Positions 17,991-26,603 of a stretch of 47,733 nucleotides of DNA are shown one piece after another; position 1 is the stretch's first letter; each line of letters opens with the position of its first letter. This stretch comes from Fibrobacterota bacterium (lineage in GTDB: Bacteria; Fibrobacterota; Chitinivibrionia; Chitinivibrionales; Chitinispirillaceae). Both the position numbers and the translations under genes were made by a program. Under the pieces are notes generated by a model that made no database searches, was not told where the DNA came from, and saw nothing but the letters and a program-made list of their open reading frames with translations. The DNA lies in the NCBI GenBank assembly GCA_023436145.1, contig JAEZKP010000106.1:1-47733 (forward strand), in the 5' to 3' direction.

Positions 17991-20252
17991 ATGAAAAAAC
18001 TGGTAACATTTCTGGTTCGTTTTCGCCTGCTTGTTGCCCTGCTTTTATTATCAGGCACTATTTTTTTCACTTATTATATAACCACCATAAAGGTTGACAA
18101 CGACACTTTTAACTCCATCCCAAATACACTCAAAGCAAGAATCGATTATGAGAAACTCAAAAAAGAGTTCCCAACCCACTATACTATACTTTTTCTGGCA
18201 GAATTCAGCTCTGGTACACTATCTGAAAAAATCGACTCCCTTCGCAGCTGGGCAAATGACTTTGAAAAACTTCCAGGAATTTTAAATGTTGCAGATCTTA
18301 ATTCTGTGCAGATACCGGTTAAGGGTGGTTTTCTAATCAGAAGCGATTTTCTGATATCCCGCAAAGACTCTTTGAAAGAGGAACAGATCCGTGATCGGAT
18401 CAATAAGAATCGAGAGCTCTCCAAAATGTTCATTTCAGAAGATGAAACTGTGGTTGGGATGATTCTCAATGTTGGTTCGATGTCTGAAAGGACAACCATT
18501 TTTAACAGAATTATTGCTAAATCAGAATCCATCAACCAGAGCGGACATATTGAAACCTACATGACCAGTGAAGCTGCAGCTCCCTATTCGATAACCAAAA
18601 TAATGCGCCGGGATTTCAGTTTATTGCTGCCAATATGTTTCGGTCTGATTTTTATTCTTCTGTATGCAATATTCCGCAATCTTTACCATGTAATAGCCAC
18701 TCTCCTGGCAATAGCAGTAGCACTTATCTGGACATTCGGTTTTGTCGGCCTGCTTGGAATACCCTTTACTGTAGTACTTTCGATAATCCCGGTCATAATA
18801 TTCCCGATCGGTGTAGCCGATGCCATACATATACTGAAAACATATTCGGAACAGAAATACATCTGCAAAGGTGATGTCTCTCAGGCCCTCACCATCACCT
18901 ACAAGGAACTTTTTAAGCCCTGTTTTCTCACTTCGCTCACCACCATGATAAGCTTTCTCTCTTTTGCCTTTACTGAGATCTCCTGGACCCGCTACTTTGG
19001 AGTCTTCACCGGTGTAGCGGTACTTTTGGCATTTGTCTTCAACATTATGATTCTTCCTATATTTTTACTCATGGATAAGTCATCCGTTTCACACAAAACT
19101 AATCCCACAACCAACAACAAACTCCTGGATTACCTTTTGAATGGTCTGGCCCGATTTACTTTAGAGGGCAAAAAATGGATTTTTATTTTCCCGGTCCTGA
19201 TATTTGCCTGCATTACTGGTTTCAAGATGGTAAATACTGATAGTAATCCCATCTCCATGCTGCCACAAAATAGCATCATCCGGAAATCCGACGCTTTCAT
19301 TAATAAGCATTTTGGGGGTACCCGTTTCTTTTCAGTAATGCTGGAATGTGAAGATTCTACATTCACCACCAGTAACCAGTGGGAAAAAGTTCAGCAAATC
19401 ACCGAATTCATCAAATCACAGGATGGAGTAGGCGATGTCACCTCTGTTATCCCCCTCATCAACCGTCTAAGCACCATGCTGAGCAATCAACCTTTCTCAG
19501 GCGCGGCAATTTCCATGATCACCTCCACTAAAGATTTTTTCGGGAAAGGTTATTCTGAGTACCTGAAAGGTTTTTTATCTGAAGACAGACACAAAACGCG
19601 GCTTAATGTAATCTGCAAAAACAGCAGCGAAGTGAGTCCGCTGCAAACTGTGGCGGCTATCGAAAAATTTGTCTCTGAGAATTTTAAAAATTGGAAAGTT
19701 ACCGTGTCAGGACCTGCAATACTCACCGATGCCATGGGAGAAATTCTGGTTAACACTCAAATTTCCAGCCTGATTTCCACCTTCATTCCGGTCTTTCTGT
19801 GTATGGTGGTTTTTTTCAGATCAATCCGGATAGGGCTTTTCTCTATTTTTCCCATTATTTTAGCTACTGCTCTGATTTATGCACTTATGGGACTATTTGG
19901 AGTAACCATTAACTCCATCACTGTGGTAACTATGAACACCTGTATCGGGATAGGGATCGATTACGCTATACATTTTATTTCCGGATATCTATACATCCAT
20001 AAGGGGGGAGACCGCAAAGCAACTCTCAGAGAGGTTATCAAAAACAAAGGCACCCCGATTCTTTTTAATACAGTGATTGTTGGAATAGGTTTTTTTGTTC
20101 TGGCCTTCTCGAGCTTTCCACCAAACAGGGATTTTGGAATTCTGGTTCTTATATCTATGATTGTAAGCGCTCTGTTTTCAATAATATTTTTAACTGTTTT
20201 AATTTCAAAATACGGAATCGGCAAAAATAATTTGGGAAAGGAAACCGTATGA
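17991..20252 (+). CDS. RND/MMPL-superfamily exporter (HpnN-like)
   Basis: A 753-residue membrane protein with the duplicated RND layout: one N-terminal helix, a large periplasmic loop, five helices, then the same again. The two sterol-sensing-like motifs IFPIGVADAIHIL and IGIGIDYAIHFI mark the repeat cores. It lacks the long AcrB-type porter loops and fits the MMPL/HpnN group, which moves lipids, hopanoids or polyketides across the inner membrane. I chose the ATG at 17991 (MKKLVTFLVRFRLL, a normal RND start) over upstream in-frame extensions. It opens the plus-strand biosynthetic cluster and overlaps the next gene by 4 nt, so the likely cargo is the cluster's lipid or polyene product. Substrate is inferred only. 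Confidence 0.85.
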   Translation: MKKLVTFLVRFRLLVALLLLSGTIFFTYYITTIKVDNDTFNSIPNTLKARIDYEKLKKEFPTHYTILFLAEFSSGTLSEKIDSLRSWANDFEKLPGILNVADLNSVQIPVKGGFLIRSDFLISRKDSLKEEQIRDRINKNRELSKMFISEDETVVGMILNVGSMSERTTIFNRIIAKSESINQSGHIETYMTSEAAAPYSITKIMRRDFSLLLPICFGLIFILLYAIFRNLYHVIATLLAIAVALIWTFGFVGLLGIPFTVVLSIIPVIIFPIGVADAIHILKTYSEQKYICKGDVSQALTITYKELFKPCFLTSLTTMISFLSFAFTEISWTRYFGVFTGVAVLLAFVFNIMILPIFLLMDKSSVSHKTNPTTNNKLLDYLLNGLARFTLEGKKWIFIFPVLIFACITGFKMVNTDSNPISMLPQNSIIRKSDAFINKHFGGTRFFSVMLECEDSTFTTSNQWEKVQQITEFIKSQDGVGDVTSVIPLINRLSTMLSNQPFSGAAISMITSTKDFFGKGYSEYLKGFLSEDRHKTRLNVICKNSSEVSPLQTVAAIEKFVSENFKNWKVTVSGPAILTDAMGEILVNTQISSLISTFIPVFLCMVVFFRSIRIGLFSIFPIILATALIYALMGLFGVTINSITVVTMNTCIGIGIDYAIHFISGYLYIHKGGDRKATLREVIKNKGTPILFNTVIVGIGFFVLAFSSFPPNRDFGILVLISMIVSALFSIIFLTVLISKYGIGKNNLGKETV

Positions 20253-20683
20253 AAAGCATTATCCTGGCAATGACAGTTCTTTTAGCCGGAGTATCCTATA
20301 TTAATGCAGGTGATATAGCATCCCTTAATGGTACCTGGTGTGTTGGTGAGGAAGGCTTTGTTCTCAGATTTTTTGGGAAAGATTCACTGCATGTAACCAG
20401 TAGCACCGATGAAAGTATAAAGGCAGAAGGCTCCTATAAAAAAACCGACACCAGTTTCACTGCGACAGTGATAAATGGAGATGTTTCCATGAAAATGAAA
20501 TATCTTTATCGCTGGTGCAGCGCAGATTCCATAAAGGCAAAAGCAGAACAGTTCACGATCAACGATGAGCAAGTCAATTCGCCTGAGGAATGGATGTATA
20601 TGGTACGCTGTAAGGGACCTGAAGAAAAAGACCCCACCAGCTCTAAATCAGCACCTGAGGCTTCGGGGAAGAAAAAAAACTGA
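20249..20683 (+). CDS. Small secreted protein of unknown function
   Basis: A 144-residue protein with a clear signal peptide (MKSIILAMTVLLAGVSYINA, cut after the last Ala) and a mature domain that starts GDIASLNGTWCVGEEGFVLRF, resembling small beta-barrel (lipocalin/META-like) proteins in pattern only. The end is a Lys/Glu/Pro/Ser-rich, probably disordered tail. I do not recognise a named family. The ATG overlaps the exporter stop (ATGA), so it is translationally coupled to it; a periplasmic partner that accepts the exported product is a reasonable guess. Confidence 0.6.
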   Translation: MKSIILAMTVLLAGVSYINAGDIASLNGTWCVGEEGFVLRFFGKDSLHVTSSTDESIKAEGSYKKTDTSFTATVINGDVSMKMKYLYRWCSADSIKAKAEQFTINDEQVNSPEEWMYMVRCKGPEEKDPTSSKSAPEASGKKKN

Positions 20684-20760
20684 GAAAAACCGATACCCGA
20701 TTAGTTACACATAGTATTTTGTGAGGCGAATCTAACTGGAAACGAAGTACAATAGAATAA

Positions 20761-22125
20761 ATGAAAATTACCTTTATCTATCCTAAATTTGACAAATTTC
20801 TTGAAACTTATCCTGAACTAGCTGAATTTCCGGCAATTGCAGCAACCTGGGCATTCCGGATGCCTCCTGCCATGGGAATTCCTATACTGGTAAACCTTCT
20901 CCCCTCTGATATCAATTGGCGGATCATCGACCAAAACATTGAAGAAATGGATTATTCAGATGATGCGGATCTTTTTGCAGTCAGTTTTTTTACCCCCCAG
21001 GCTGCTTACGCCTATCAAATAGGTGACAGATTACTGGCAATGGGAAAAAAAGTCATCATGGGTGGAATGCATCCATCGATGGCCCCCCAGGATACTGCTG
21101 CACATTGTACTTCGGTCTGCATAGGAGAGGCAGATACAATCTGGTTATCAATTATTGATGATTTTAAAGCCGGATCATTAAAGAAAATATACCAGTCAAG
21201 CTTCCCGGAACCACAACAGATCGCCTCCCCCAAGCCTGGGATATTTGCAGTAGAAAACAAGTACGACTGGCACGCCTCGCTTATATCAGTAACTAGGGGT
21301 TGCCCGTTTGGATGTGACTGGTGTAATGTGCCTCTTTATCAGGGGGATAAAATCCGGTTGCGCCCCATGGAAACAGTGGTTAAAGAGATCGAGCAACTGT
21401 CCGGAAAAGAATTTTACATTACTGACGATATGATAATGCTCAATCGACCCAGAATCCAGAAATATGTAATGGAACTTTGTGAGAAGATCAGAGATTTTAA
21501 AGTTAATATGTTTCTTTCCTGTTCTCCGGCAATGAATACAGATCCTGCATTTCTGGATGCCATTGCTTCCGCAGGTGCTAAAAGCATGTACACTGTATTT
21601 GCCAGTGACCCAATAAGTGTCCGTTTTTTTGCGCGCCATCCGGGGATTTGGCAGCGCACTCTTGATTTGGTGAAGCAACTGGAAGATCGCGGTATCCGCT
21701 TTTTTGGCTCTTTTGGAGTCGGGTTCGACTCCTGTATGGAAGACCAGTTTGATCTTATTCTGGAATTCTGTGAAAAAGCTTCTGTTAAAACTGCAGAATT
21801 TTTCATTGCCACACCTTTCCCGGGCACCAATTTCTGGAAAAAAATTGAGAGTGAAAACCGTTTTATTGAGACTGACTGGCGTAAATTCAATTGTGCCAAT
21901 GTGGTATTCAAACCAAAACACACTTCAGAAAAGCAGCTTCGGGATGGATTTGTCAGGTTGTGGCGGGAATTTTTCTCTAAGGTCGATTATGAAGAATCGC
22001 TCTCCTCATTTCATCAAAAACTGGAAAACATATTAAAATCCAGAGAATTTTCCCAGGAAGTCAAAGATGCAGTAGCGCGTGGAATCAAACAGAATCAAAT
22101 AAATGTAATAACCCCGTCTGTATGA
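20761..22125 (+). CDS. Radical SAM enzyme (B12-binding-type N-terminus)
   Basis: A 454-residue protein. The 4Fe-4S motif C-x3-C-x2-C is in RGCPFGCDWC (about residues 180-190). The N-terminal 150 residues have the fold of cobalamin-binding domains of BchE-like radical SAM enzymes, including GGMHPSMAPQD and IGEAD, but I do not see a clear D-x-H-x2-G cobalamin ligand motif, so B12 may not be bound. Such enzymes often methylate or cyclise lipids and polyketides. It lies 77 nt after the secreted-protein gene and overlaps a possible upstream start of fabG. In this cluster it may tailor the growing acyl chain. Candidate ladderane clusters also pair radical SAM proteins with FAS-II genes. Confidence 0.85.
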   Translation: MKITFIYPKFDKFLETYPELAEFPAIAATWAFRMPPAMGIPILVNLLPSDINWRIIDQNIEEMDYSDDADLFAVSFFTPQAAYAYQIGDRLLAMGKKVIMGGMHPSMAPQDTAAHCTSVCIGEADTIWLSIIDDFKAGSLKKIYQSSFPEPQQIASPKPGIFAVENKYDWHASLISVTRGCPFGCDWCNVPLYQGDKIRLRPMETVVKEIEQLSGKEFYITDDMIMLNRPRIQKYVMELCEKIRDFKVNMFLSCSPAMNTDPAFLDAIASAGAKSMYTVFASDPISVRFFARHPGIWQRTLDLVKQLEDRGIRFFGSFGVGFDSCMEDQFDLILEFCEKASVKTAEFFIATPFPGTNFWKKIESENRFIETDWRKFNCANVVFKPKHTSEKQLRDGFVRLWREFFSKVDYEESLSSFHQKLENILKSREFSQEVKDAVARGIKQNQINVITPSV

Positions 22126-22145
22126 CATTGAAAACCGGAGTAATT

Positions 22146-22880
22146 ATGAGCAAAAAGGCAATTATAACTGGTGGTTCGCGGGGAATTGGTGCAGCCATCG
22201 TAGAGACTCTTGCCAGTGAAGGTTTTGAAGTAGTATTCAGCTATCTTTCCAACAAGCAAAACGCAGATGCTCTTGTACAAAAGATTACTGAGCAAGGTGG
22301 CAAAGCTGCTGCCTTTCAGCTGGATACTTCAGATTACCAGTCATCTGTTACTTTTGTTAATCAGGCAAAAGAATTTCTGACCGATGTGGATCTGTTGGTG
22401 AATAACGCAGGTATTACCAGAGATAAGAGCCTTTTTATAATGCAGAAAGAGGAATGGGACAGTGTAATAAACACCAACCTTACCGGTTACTTCAACGTCA
22501 CCAGGCAGTTAGTCGGTTATTTCTTCAAAAACAAACGTGGATGTATTATTAATATTACCTCGGTTAGTGGTTTGGTGGGAATCGCAGGACAAACAAATTA
22601 TTGTGCATCCAAATCCGGTATTATTGGCTTCACCAGGGCACTTGCCAAAGAAGCAGCAAAATTGGGAATACCGGTAAACTGCATCGCCCCAGGTTACATC
22701 GACACTGAAATGACCCGTCTTCTTCCTGAAAAGCACCTTGAAGAAATTAAGAATATGATCCCTATGCGCAGGATAGGAAGAGCTCAGGAAGTTGCAGACC
22801 TGGTCTGTTTTCTCAGTTCAGAAAAAGCCCGTTACATTACAGGGCAGGTATTCACTATCGATGGCGGACTGACAGCCTGA
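22146..22880 (+). CDS. fabG: 3-oxoacyl-ACP reductase (FabG-type SDR)
   Basis: A 244-residue classical short-chain dehydrogenase that reduces 3-oxoacyl-ACP with NADPH. The cofactor loop TGGSRGIG, the NNAG motif, the catalytic Ser in NITSVSG, the Y-x3-K pair (YCASK) and the C-terminal GQVFTIDGG are all present. I chose the ATG at 22146 because GGAG precedes it by about 6 nt; an in-frame ATG at 22122 overlaps the radical SAM stop and would add eight residues. It lies in the ketosynthase cluster, so it probably serves that pathway; the chromosome is expected to have another fabG for housekeeping fatty acids. Confidence 0.9.
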   Translation: MSKKAIITGGSRGIGAAIVETLASEGFEVVFSYLSNKQNADALVQKITEQGGKAAAFQLDTSDYQSSVTFVNQAKEFLTDVDLLVNNAGITRDKSLFIMQKEEWDSVINTNLTGYFNVTRQLVGYFFKNKRGCIINITSVSGLVGIAGQTNYCASKSGIIGFTRALAKEAAKLGIPVNCIAPGYIDTEMTRLLPEKHLEEIKNMIPMRRIGRAQEVADLVCFLSSEKARYITGQVFTIDGGLTA

Positions 22881-22894
22881 AAAAGGGAGCTCTA

Positions 22895-23332
22895 ATGTTT
22901 GATATCTGTGAAATAATGAAAAATGTACCACACAGGTACCCGTTTCTGCTGATTGACCGGGTTATTGAGTTTCAACCAAATCAGTCAGTTACAGTTTTAA
23001 AAAATATTACCATCAACGAAGCTCAGTTCCAGGGTCACTTTCCTGATAAACCTGTGTTCCCCGGAGTTTATATTATTGAGAATATGGCCCAGGCTGCCTG
23101 TTTTCTCCTTTCTAAATCAGGTGGCGGTTTAGTAAAAAATGCGGTTTATTTTTTAGGCAAAGTCTCAAAAATCTCTTTTTTACAGCCGGTAACCCCGGGA
23201 GATCAGCTCATTACTACCGTTACTATTGAAAAACTTATGGGTGACAGTTCCATGGTTACTGCCAGAGCCACTGTGAATAGTAAACTTGTCGCCAAAGGCG
23301 AGCTTATGTTTGGAATGCGCAGAGAGGAATAA
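22895..23332 (+). CDS. fabZ: 3-hydroxyacyl-ACP dehydratase (FabZ-type hotdog)
   Basis: A 145-residue hotdog-fold dehydratase. The conserved PHRYPFLLIDRV at residues 11-22 and the catalytic-helix segment GHFPDKPVFPGVYIIENMAQ (His and, further on, Glu) match FabZ, with Phe in place of the more usual Met in PVMPG. It removes water from 3-hydroxyacyl-ACP to give the trans-2-enoyl product. A GGGAG ribosome binding site precedes the ATG. No enoyl reductase is in the cluster, so FabZ action followed by no reduction would leave conjugated double bonds, which favours a polyene product. Confidence 0.92.
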   Translation: MFDICEIMKNVPHRYPFLLIDRVIEFQPNQSVTVLKNITINEAQFQGHFPDKPVFPGVYIIENMAQAACFLLSKSGGGLVKNAVYFLGKVSKISFLQPVTPGDQLITTVTIEKLMGDSSMVTARATVNSKLVAKGELMFGMRREE

Positions 23333-23420
23333 AGCAAATAAGCAATTTGTTTTTATTTTCCTAATTAACTATATTTACCATTCTTTTTAAAAAAAATCCC
23401 ACCCGGGATAGAATAAAACT

Positions 23421-24647
23421 ATGAGTGAAAACAGAGTTGTAATTACCGGATTAGGCCTTGTAACTCCAATAGGTACAGGTGCAGAGAAATTTTGGCAAGC
23501 CGCAATCAATGGTGAAAACGGTGTAAGACCACTTAAAATCTTCGATCCCACTGATTTTCGAACAAAGACTGGTGGAGAAGTTTTAGATTTTAACCCTGAC
23601 GATTTTCTCACCACACAGGAAATCCAGCAAATGGGTCGCTCAAGCCAGTTCGCTGTTGCAGCAGCAAAAATGGCTATAGAAGACTCTGGAATCCAATGGT
23701 CAAAATTAGACCCTTACAGAGTAGCTGTCAGCATGGGAACCACCATGGGAGAGCCCCAGATTCTGGAAAAAGGTGTTAAAATCAAATACCAGACTGGTGA
23801 CCCACAACAAATTCCCTCACAACTGCCCAGACAGTATCCCTGCGGCTCGATTCCTGCAAATGTCGCCCGGAAATTTGGCGCAAAAGGGCCTCATATCATG
23901 ATCCCCACTGCGTGTGCCGCTGGTAATTATGCTATCGGGTATGCTTTTGATTTGATCAAACTAAATAAGGCCGATGTGGTTATTGCAGGAGGAAGTGATC
24001 CGTTTTCCGGTATCGCCTTCACCGGCTTCAACCGGCTGTTGGCAACCACTCCGGATGTGGTTAGACCTTTCGATCTTAATCGAGCGGGTATGGCAGTCAG
24101 CGAAGGTGCTGCAGTGCTGCTTATTGAACGACTTGAACACGCTTTAGAACGCGGTGCTTATATTTATGCCGAAATTCCGGGTTACGGACTGGGTTGTGAT
24201 GCATTCAAAATGACCATTCCTGATCCTGATGGTACCGGGGGTATCATTGCGCTTCAACGCTCTATTCAAAATTCCGGCATTTCAGTTAACGATATCGACT
24301 ACATTTGCGCTCATGGAACCGGCACCGGGGAAAATGACAAGTCTGAGACTCTAATAGTAAAAACCGTGCTAGGAGAAAAAGCTAAAACCACACCGGTTTC
24401 CTCCCTTAAATCTATGCTGGGTCACACCATGGGGGCTGCTTCTGCTATTGAAGCTGCAGCTTGCGCACTGATGATCAAACACGGAATCGCTCTGCCAACC
24501 ATCAATTACCAGGACCCCGATCCCGAATGCGATCTTGATTATATTCCAAATAAAGCCCGGGAGATGAAGCTGGACACGGTTATCTCTAACGCATACGCTT
24601 TTGCTGGAAACACTTCTTCACTAGTCCTTAGAAAATTTAAAGGGTAA
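23421..24647 (+). CDS. Beta-ketoacyl-ACP synthase II-type ketosynthase (catalytically intact)
   Basis: A 408-residue FabF/KAS II-type condensing enzyme. The nucleophile Cys165 lies in PTACAAG, with His298 in AHGTGTGEND and His335 in LGHTMGAASA, giving the full Cys-His-His triad. It elongates acyl-ACP with malonyl-ACP. It is followed after a single base by a second ketosynthase homologue that lacks the triad, the arrangement of KS/chain-length-factor heterodimers in type II PKS and aryl-polyene clusters. The chain length and starter cannot be read from the sequence. Confidence 0.93.
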   Translation: MSENRVVITGLGLVTPIGTGAEKFWQAAINGENGVRPLKIFDPTDFRTKTGGEVLDFNPDDFLTTQEIQQMGRSSQFAVAAAKMAIEDSGIQWSKLDPYRVAVSMGTTMGEPQILEKGVKIKYQTGDPQQIPSQLPRQYPCGSIPANVARKFGAKGPHIMIPTACAAGNYAIGYAFDLIKLNKADVVIAGGSDPFSGIAFTGFNRLLATTPDVVRPFDLNRAGMAVSEGAAVLLIERLEHALERGAYIYAEIPGYGLGCDAFKMTIPDPDGTGGIIALQRSIQNSGISVNDIDYICAHGTGTGENDKSETLIVKTVLGEKAKTTPVSSLKSMLGHTMGAASAIEAAACALMIKHGIALPTINYQDPDPECDLDYIPNKAREMKLDTVISNAYAFAGNTSSLVLRKFKG

Positions 24648-24648
24648 G

Positions 24649-25860
24649 ATGTCAAGCATGCAATCCAGAAGAATTGTAATAACCGATGTAGGAACTATCA
24701 GTGCTTTAGGAGTGGGCTTCAGCAATATCCCTGCGGCTATGGCTCTTCCACTGTCCAAAGTATCTGTAAAAGATTATGAATTCCATCAATTCGACAAAGA
24801 AATTCTTTGTTTTGGAATCCGTGACTTCGATCCTGTAGCAGTACTGGGAAAAAAAGGACTGCGCACAAAAGATAATGCCACAAAGCTTCTTCTTGGTACC
24901 TTCGAAACCGGATTTAAAGATGCAATGGAATCTTTAGACGATCAGAATCGACCGGGAATCTGCATTGGAACAGCCTTTGGCAGTGTACAGAGTATCGGTG
25001 ATTTCCTCAGCGATTCCATTGTCAACGGAGTCAACAACGTCAACCCTCAGGCTTTTGCCAATACAGTAATCAATTCGCCTACCGGTAACGCAAATATTCG
25101 CTTTATTGCCAGAAACCTCAGTGCAACCATTTCTACCGGTTTCAATTCTGGAATAGATGCATTAATTTACGCTTTTGATTACATTCAAAGAGGTTATCTC
25201 AGCAGAATCGTTGCTGGTGGCTTAGAAGAACTCAGCTACTACAGTCTTCTGGGATTAAGCAGAATGGGTTTACTCTCACCCTCTTCAAATATCAGACCTT
25301 TTGCCATCGATAGCGATGGTATAGTCATGGGTGAAGGGTGTGCTTTATTCCATTTGGAAACAGAGGAAGCAGCAAACCAACGCAACGCCTCTATTATGGC
25401 TGAAATCGTTGGTGTTGCCAGTGGATTTGAGCCTGAAGCAGCATTTGGCAATGCTCCCGGCGCATACACAGCCGCATCAGTATTTAAATCTGCCTGTCAA
25501 CAAGCCGGTATCAAGCCGGAATCTATAGATTTTATCGCATCCTCTGCCAATGGCAATCCACGCAGCGATAAAATTGAAGCTGCAGCTCTAAAAGAAGTAT
25601 TTGGAAATAAGACTCCAATCACCACCTATAAAAATCTCATCGGTGAATGCTACGGTGCATCCGGTGCCATTGTAACTGCATGTGCACTTTCCGATCTTAA
25701 AAATGGTACAATCAGCGGCACTACTACTGCATACAATACCCTTTGTGATCTGCCTGTGGTTTTCAATACAATCAAAAAAGAATCTACCTTCGCAATGGTA
25801 ACATCGGTTTCCTGTGATGGTAATTGTAGTGCAATAATACTAAAAAATCGTAAATCATAA
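24649..25860 (+). CDS. Ketosynthase homologue without catalytic residues (chain-length-factor-like)
   Basis: A 403-residue thiolase-fold protein homologous along its whole length to the preceding ketosynthase. At the active-site positions, the Cys is replaced by Phe (F165 in STGFNSG), the first His by Ser (about S299 in ASSANGNP) and the second His by Glu (E333 in IGECYGASGA). All three losses in an otherwise intact reading frame point to a non-condensing partner, like the chain length factor of type II PKS or the KS-like partner in aryl-polyene systems. Translational coupling to the ketosynthase (1-nt gap) supports a heterodimer. The Phe replacement differs from the Gln of actinobacterial CLFs. 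Confidence 0.87.
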   Translation: MSSMQSRRIVITDVGTISALGVGFSNIPAAMALPLSKVSVKDYEFHQFDKEILCFGIRDFDPVAVLGKKGLRTKDNATKLLLGTFETGFKDAMESLDDQNRPGICIGTAFGSVQSIGDFLSDSIVNGVNNVNPQAFANTVINSPTGNANIRFIARNLSATISTGFNSGIDALIYAFDYIQRGYLSRIVAGGLEELSYYSLLGLSRMGLLSPSSNIRPFAIDSDGIVMGEGCALFHLETEEAANQRNASIMAEIVGVASGFEPEAAFGNAPGAYTAASVFKSACQQAGIKPESIDFIASSANGNPRSDKIEAAALKEVFGNKTPITTYKNLIGECYGASGAIVTACALSDLKNGTISGTTTAYNTLCDLPVVFNTIKKESTFAMVTSVSCDGNCSAIILKNRKS

Positions 25861-25898
25861 CAATATCTTATAACCTCAAGCCTGTGAGGAGCTGATAA

Positions 25899-26156
25899 AT
25901 GGAGAGAGAAGAAATAAAACAGACTGTAACTGAACTCATCACCGAAATTGCAGAAGATATGGATATTGATGAAGAAAACATCACCGATGATGCTAATTTT
26001 GTGAAAGATATGGGTTTAGATTCTATGGCACTTCTGGAGGTTCTGGCAACCATGGAGAAAAAATTCGGTGTTTCCATACCCGAATCAGAATTCCCCAATA
26101 TTACTACCATCAATAAATGCACCGACACGGTCCAGAAATATCTCGCTGCTAAATAA
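25899..26156 (+). CDS. Acyl carrier protein
   Basis: An 85-residue acidic ACP with the phosphopantetheine site Ser42 in GLDSMALLEVL. It carries the chain for the ketosynthase, FabG and FabZ of the same cluster. A strong GAGGAG ribosome binding site lies before the ATG, and a perfect 9-bp hairpin follows the stop (26170-26195), marking the end of the transcription unit or a processing point. It is likely a dedicated ACP, distinct from the housekeeping one. Confidence 0.92.
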   Translation: MEREEIKQTVTELITEIAEDMDIDEENITDDANFVKDMGLDSMALLEVLATMEKKFGVSIPESEFPNITTINKCTDTVQKYLAAK

Positions 26157-26169
26157 GCAGCCCCAATTA

Positions 26170-26195
26170 TTGCGGTTATCATCAGGTAACCGCAA
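26170..26195 (+). terminator. Hairpin after ACP gene
   Basis: Perfect 9-bp inverted repeat TTGCGGTTA / TAACCGCAA with an 8-nt loop, 14 nt after the ACP stop codon. The sequence downstream is only weakly T-rich, so this may be an attenuating or mRNA-stabilising hairpin and not a full intrinsic terminator. The rest of the 447-nt gap before the flavoprotein gene holds nothing else I can support. Confidence 0.5.
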
Positions 26196-26603
26196 ATTTC
26201 TCCTGCCTTTACACCTTTTCCATGCAATACACCAGTTAACAGGTATCAGCAGCCCCGAAATTACCTCATAGTATACCTGATATAGTGAATAGATTGATTG
26301 CATGACAAAAGGGATACCGGTTAGCCCACTCTCTGTATCAAACCCATTTTAAGCAACAGCCCTGCAGCTCTGGTTTCAGCAACAATTCTTTTGTCTAACC
26401 GGAATAATAAATCCTATGGCCTGACGAACTCTTTTGATGTATTTTCCAAGTCTGCAACATTCATTTTTAGTCAGATTCGCAGAAAAAGCAGACTTATCCT
26501 CCTCGAAGGAAAAAGATCCGCCTTAATTCAAATCCGATACAGGATGCTTTTTTTTGAGATACTTGCTGACAATATCACAAATTAAACGTCAATGAGGTAA
26601 TTT

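Noticed and set aside
21286..21923. Two long minus-strand frames antisense to the radical SAM gene
   Set aside because: Both are reverse-strand shadows of a convincing protein; no conserved features.
26391..26585. 64-codon plus-strand frame between the ACP and flavoprotein genes
   Set aside because: No ribosome binding site or recognisable motif; the composition looks noncoding.
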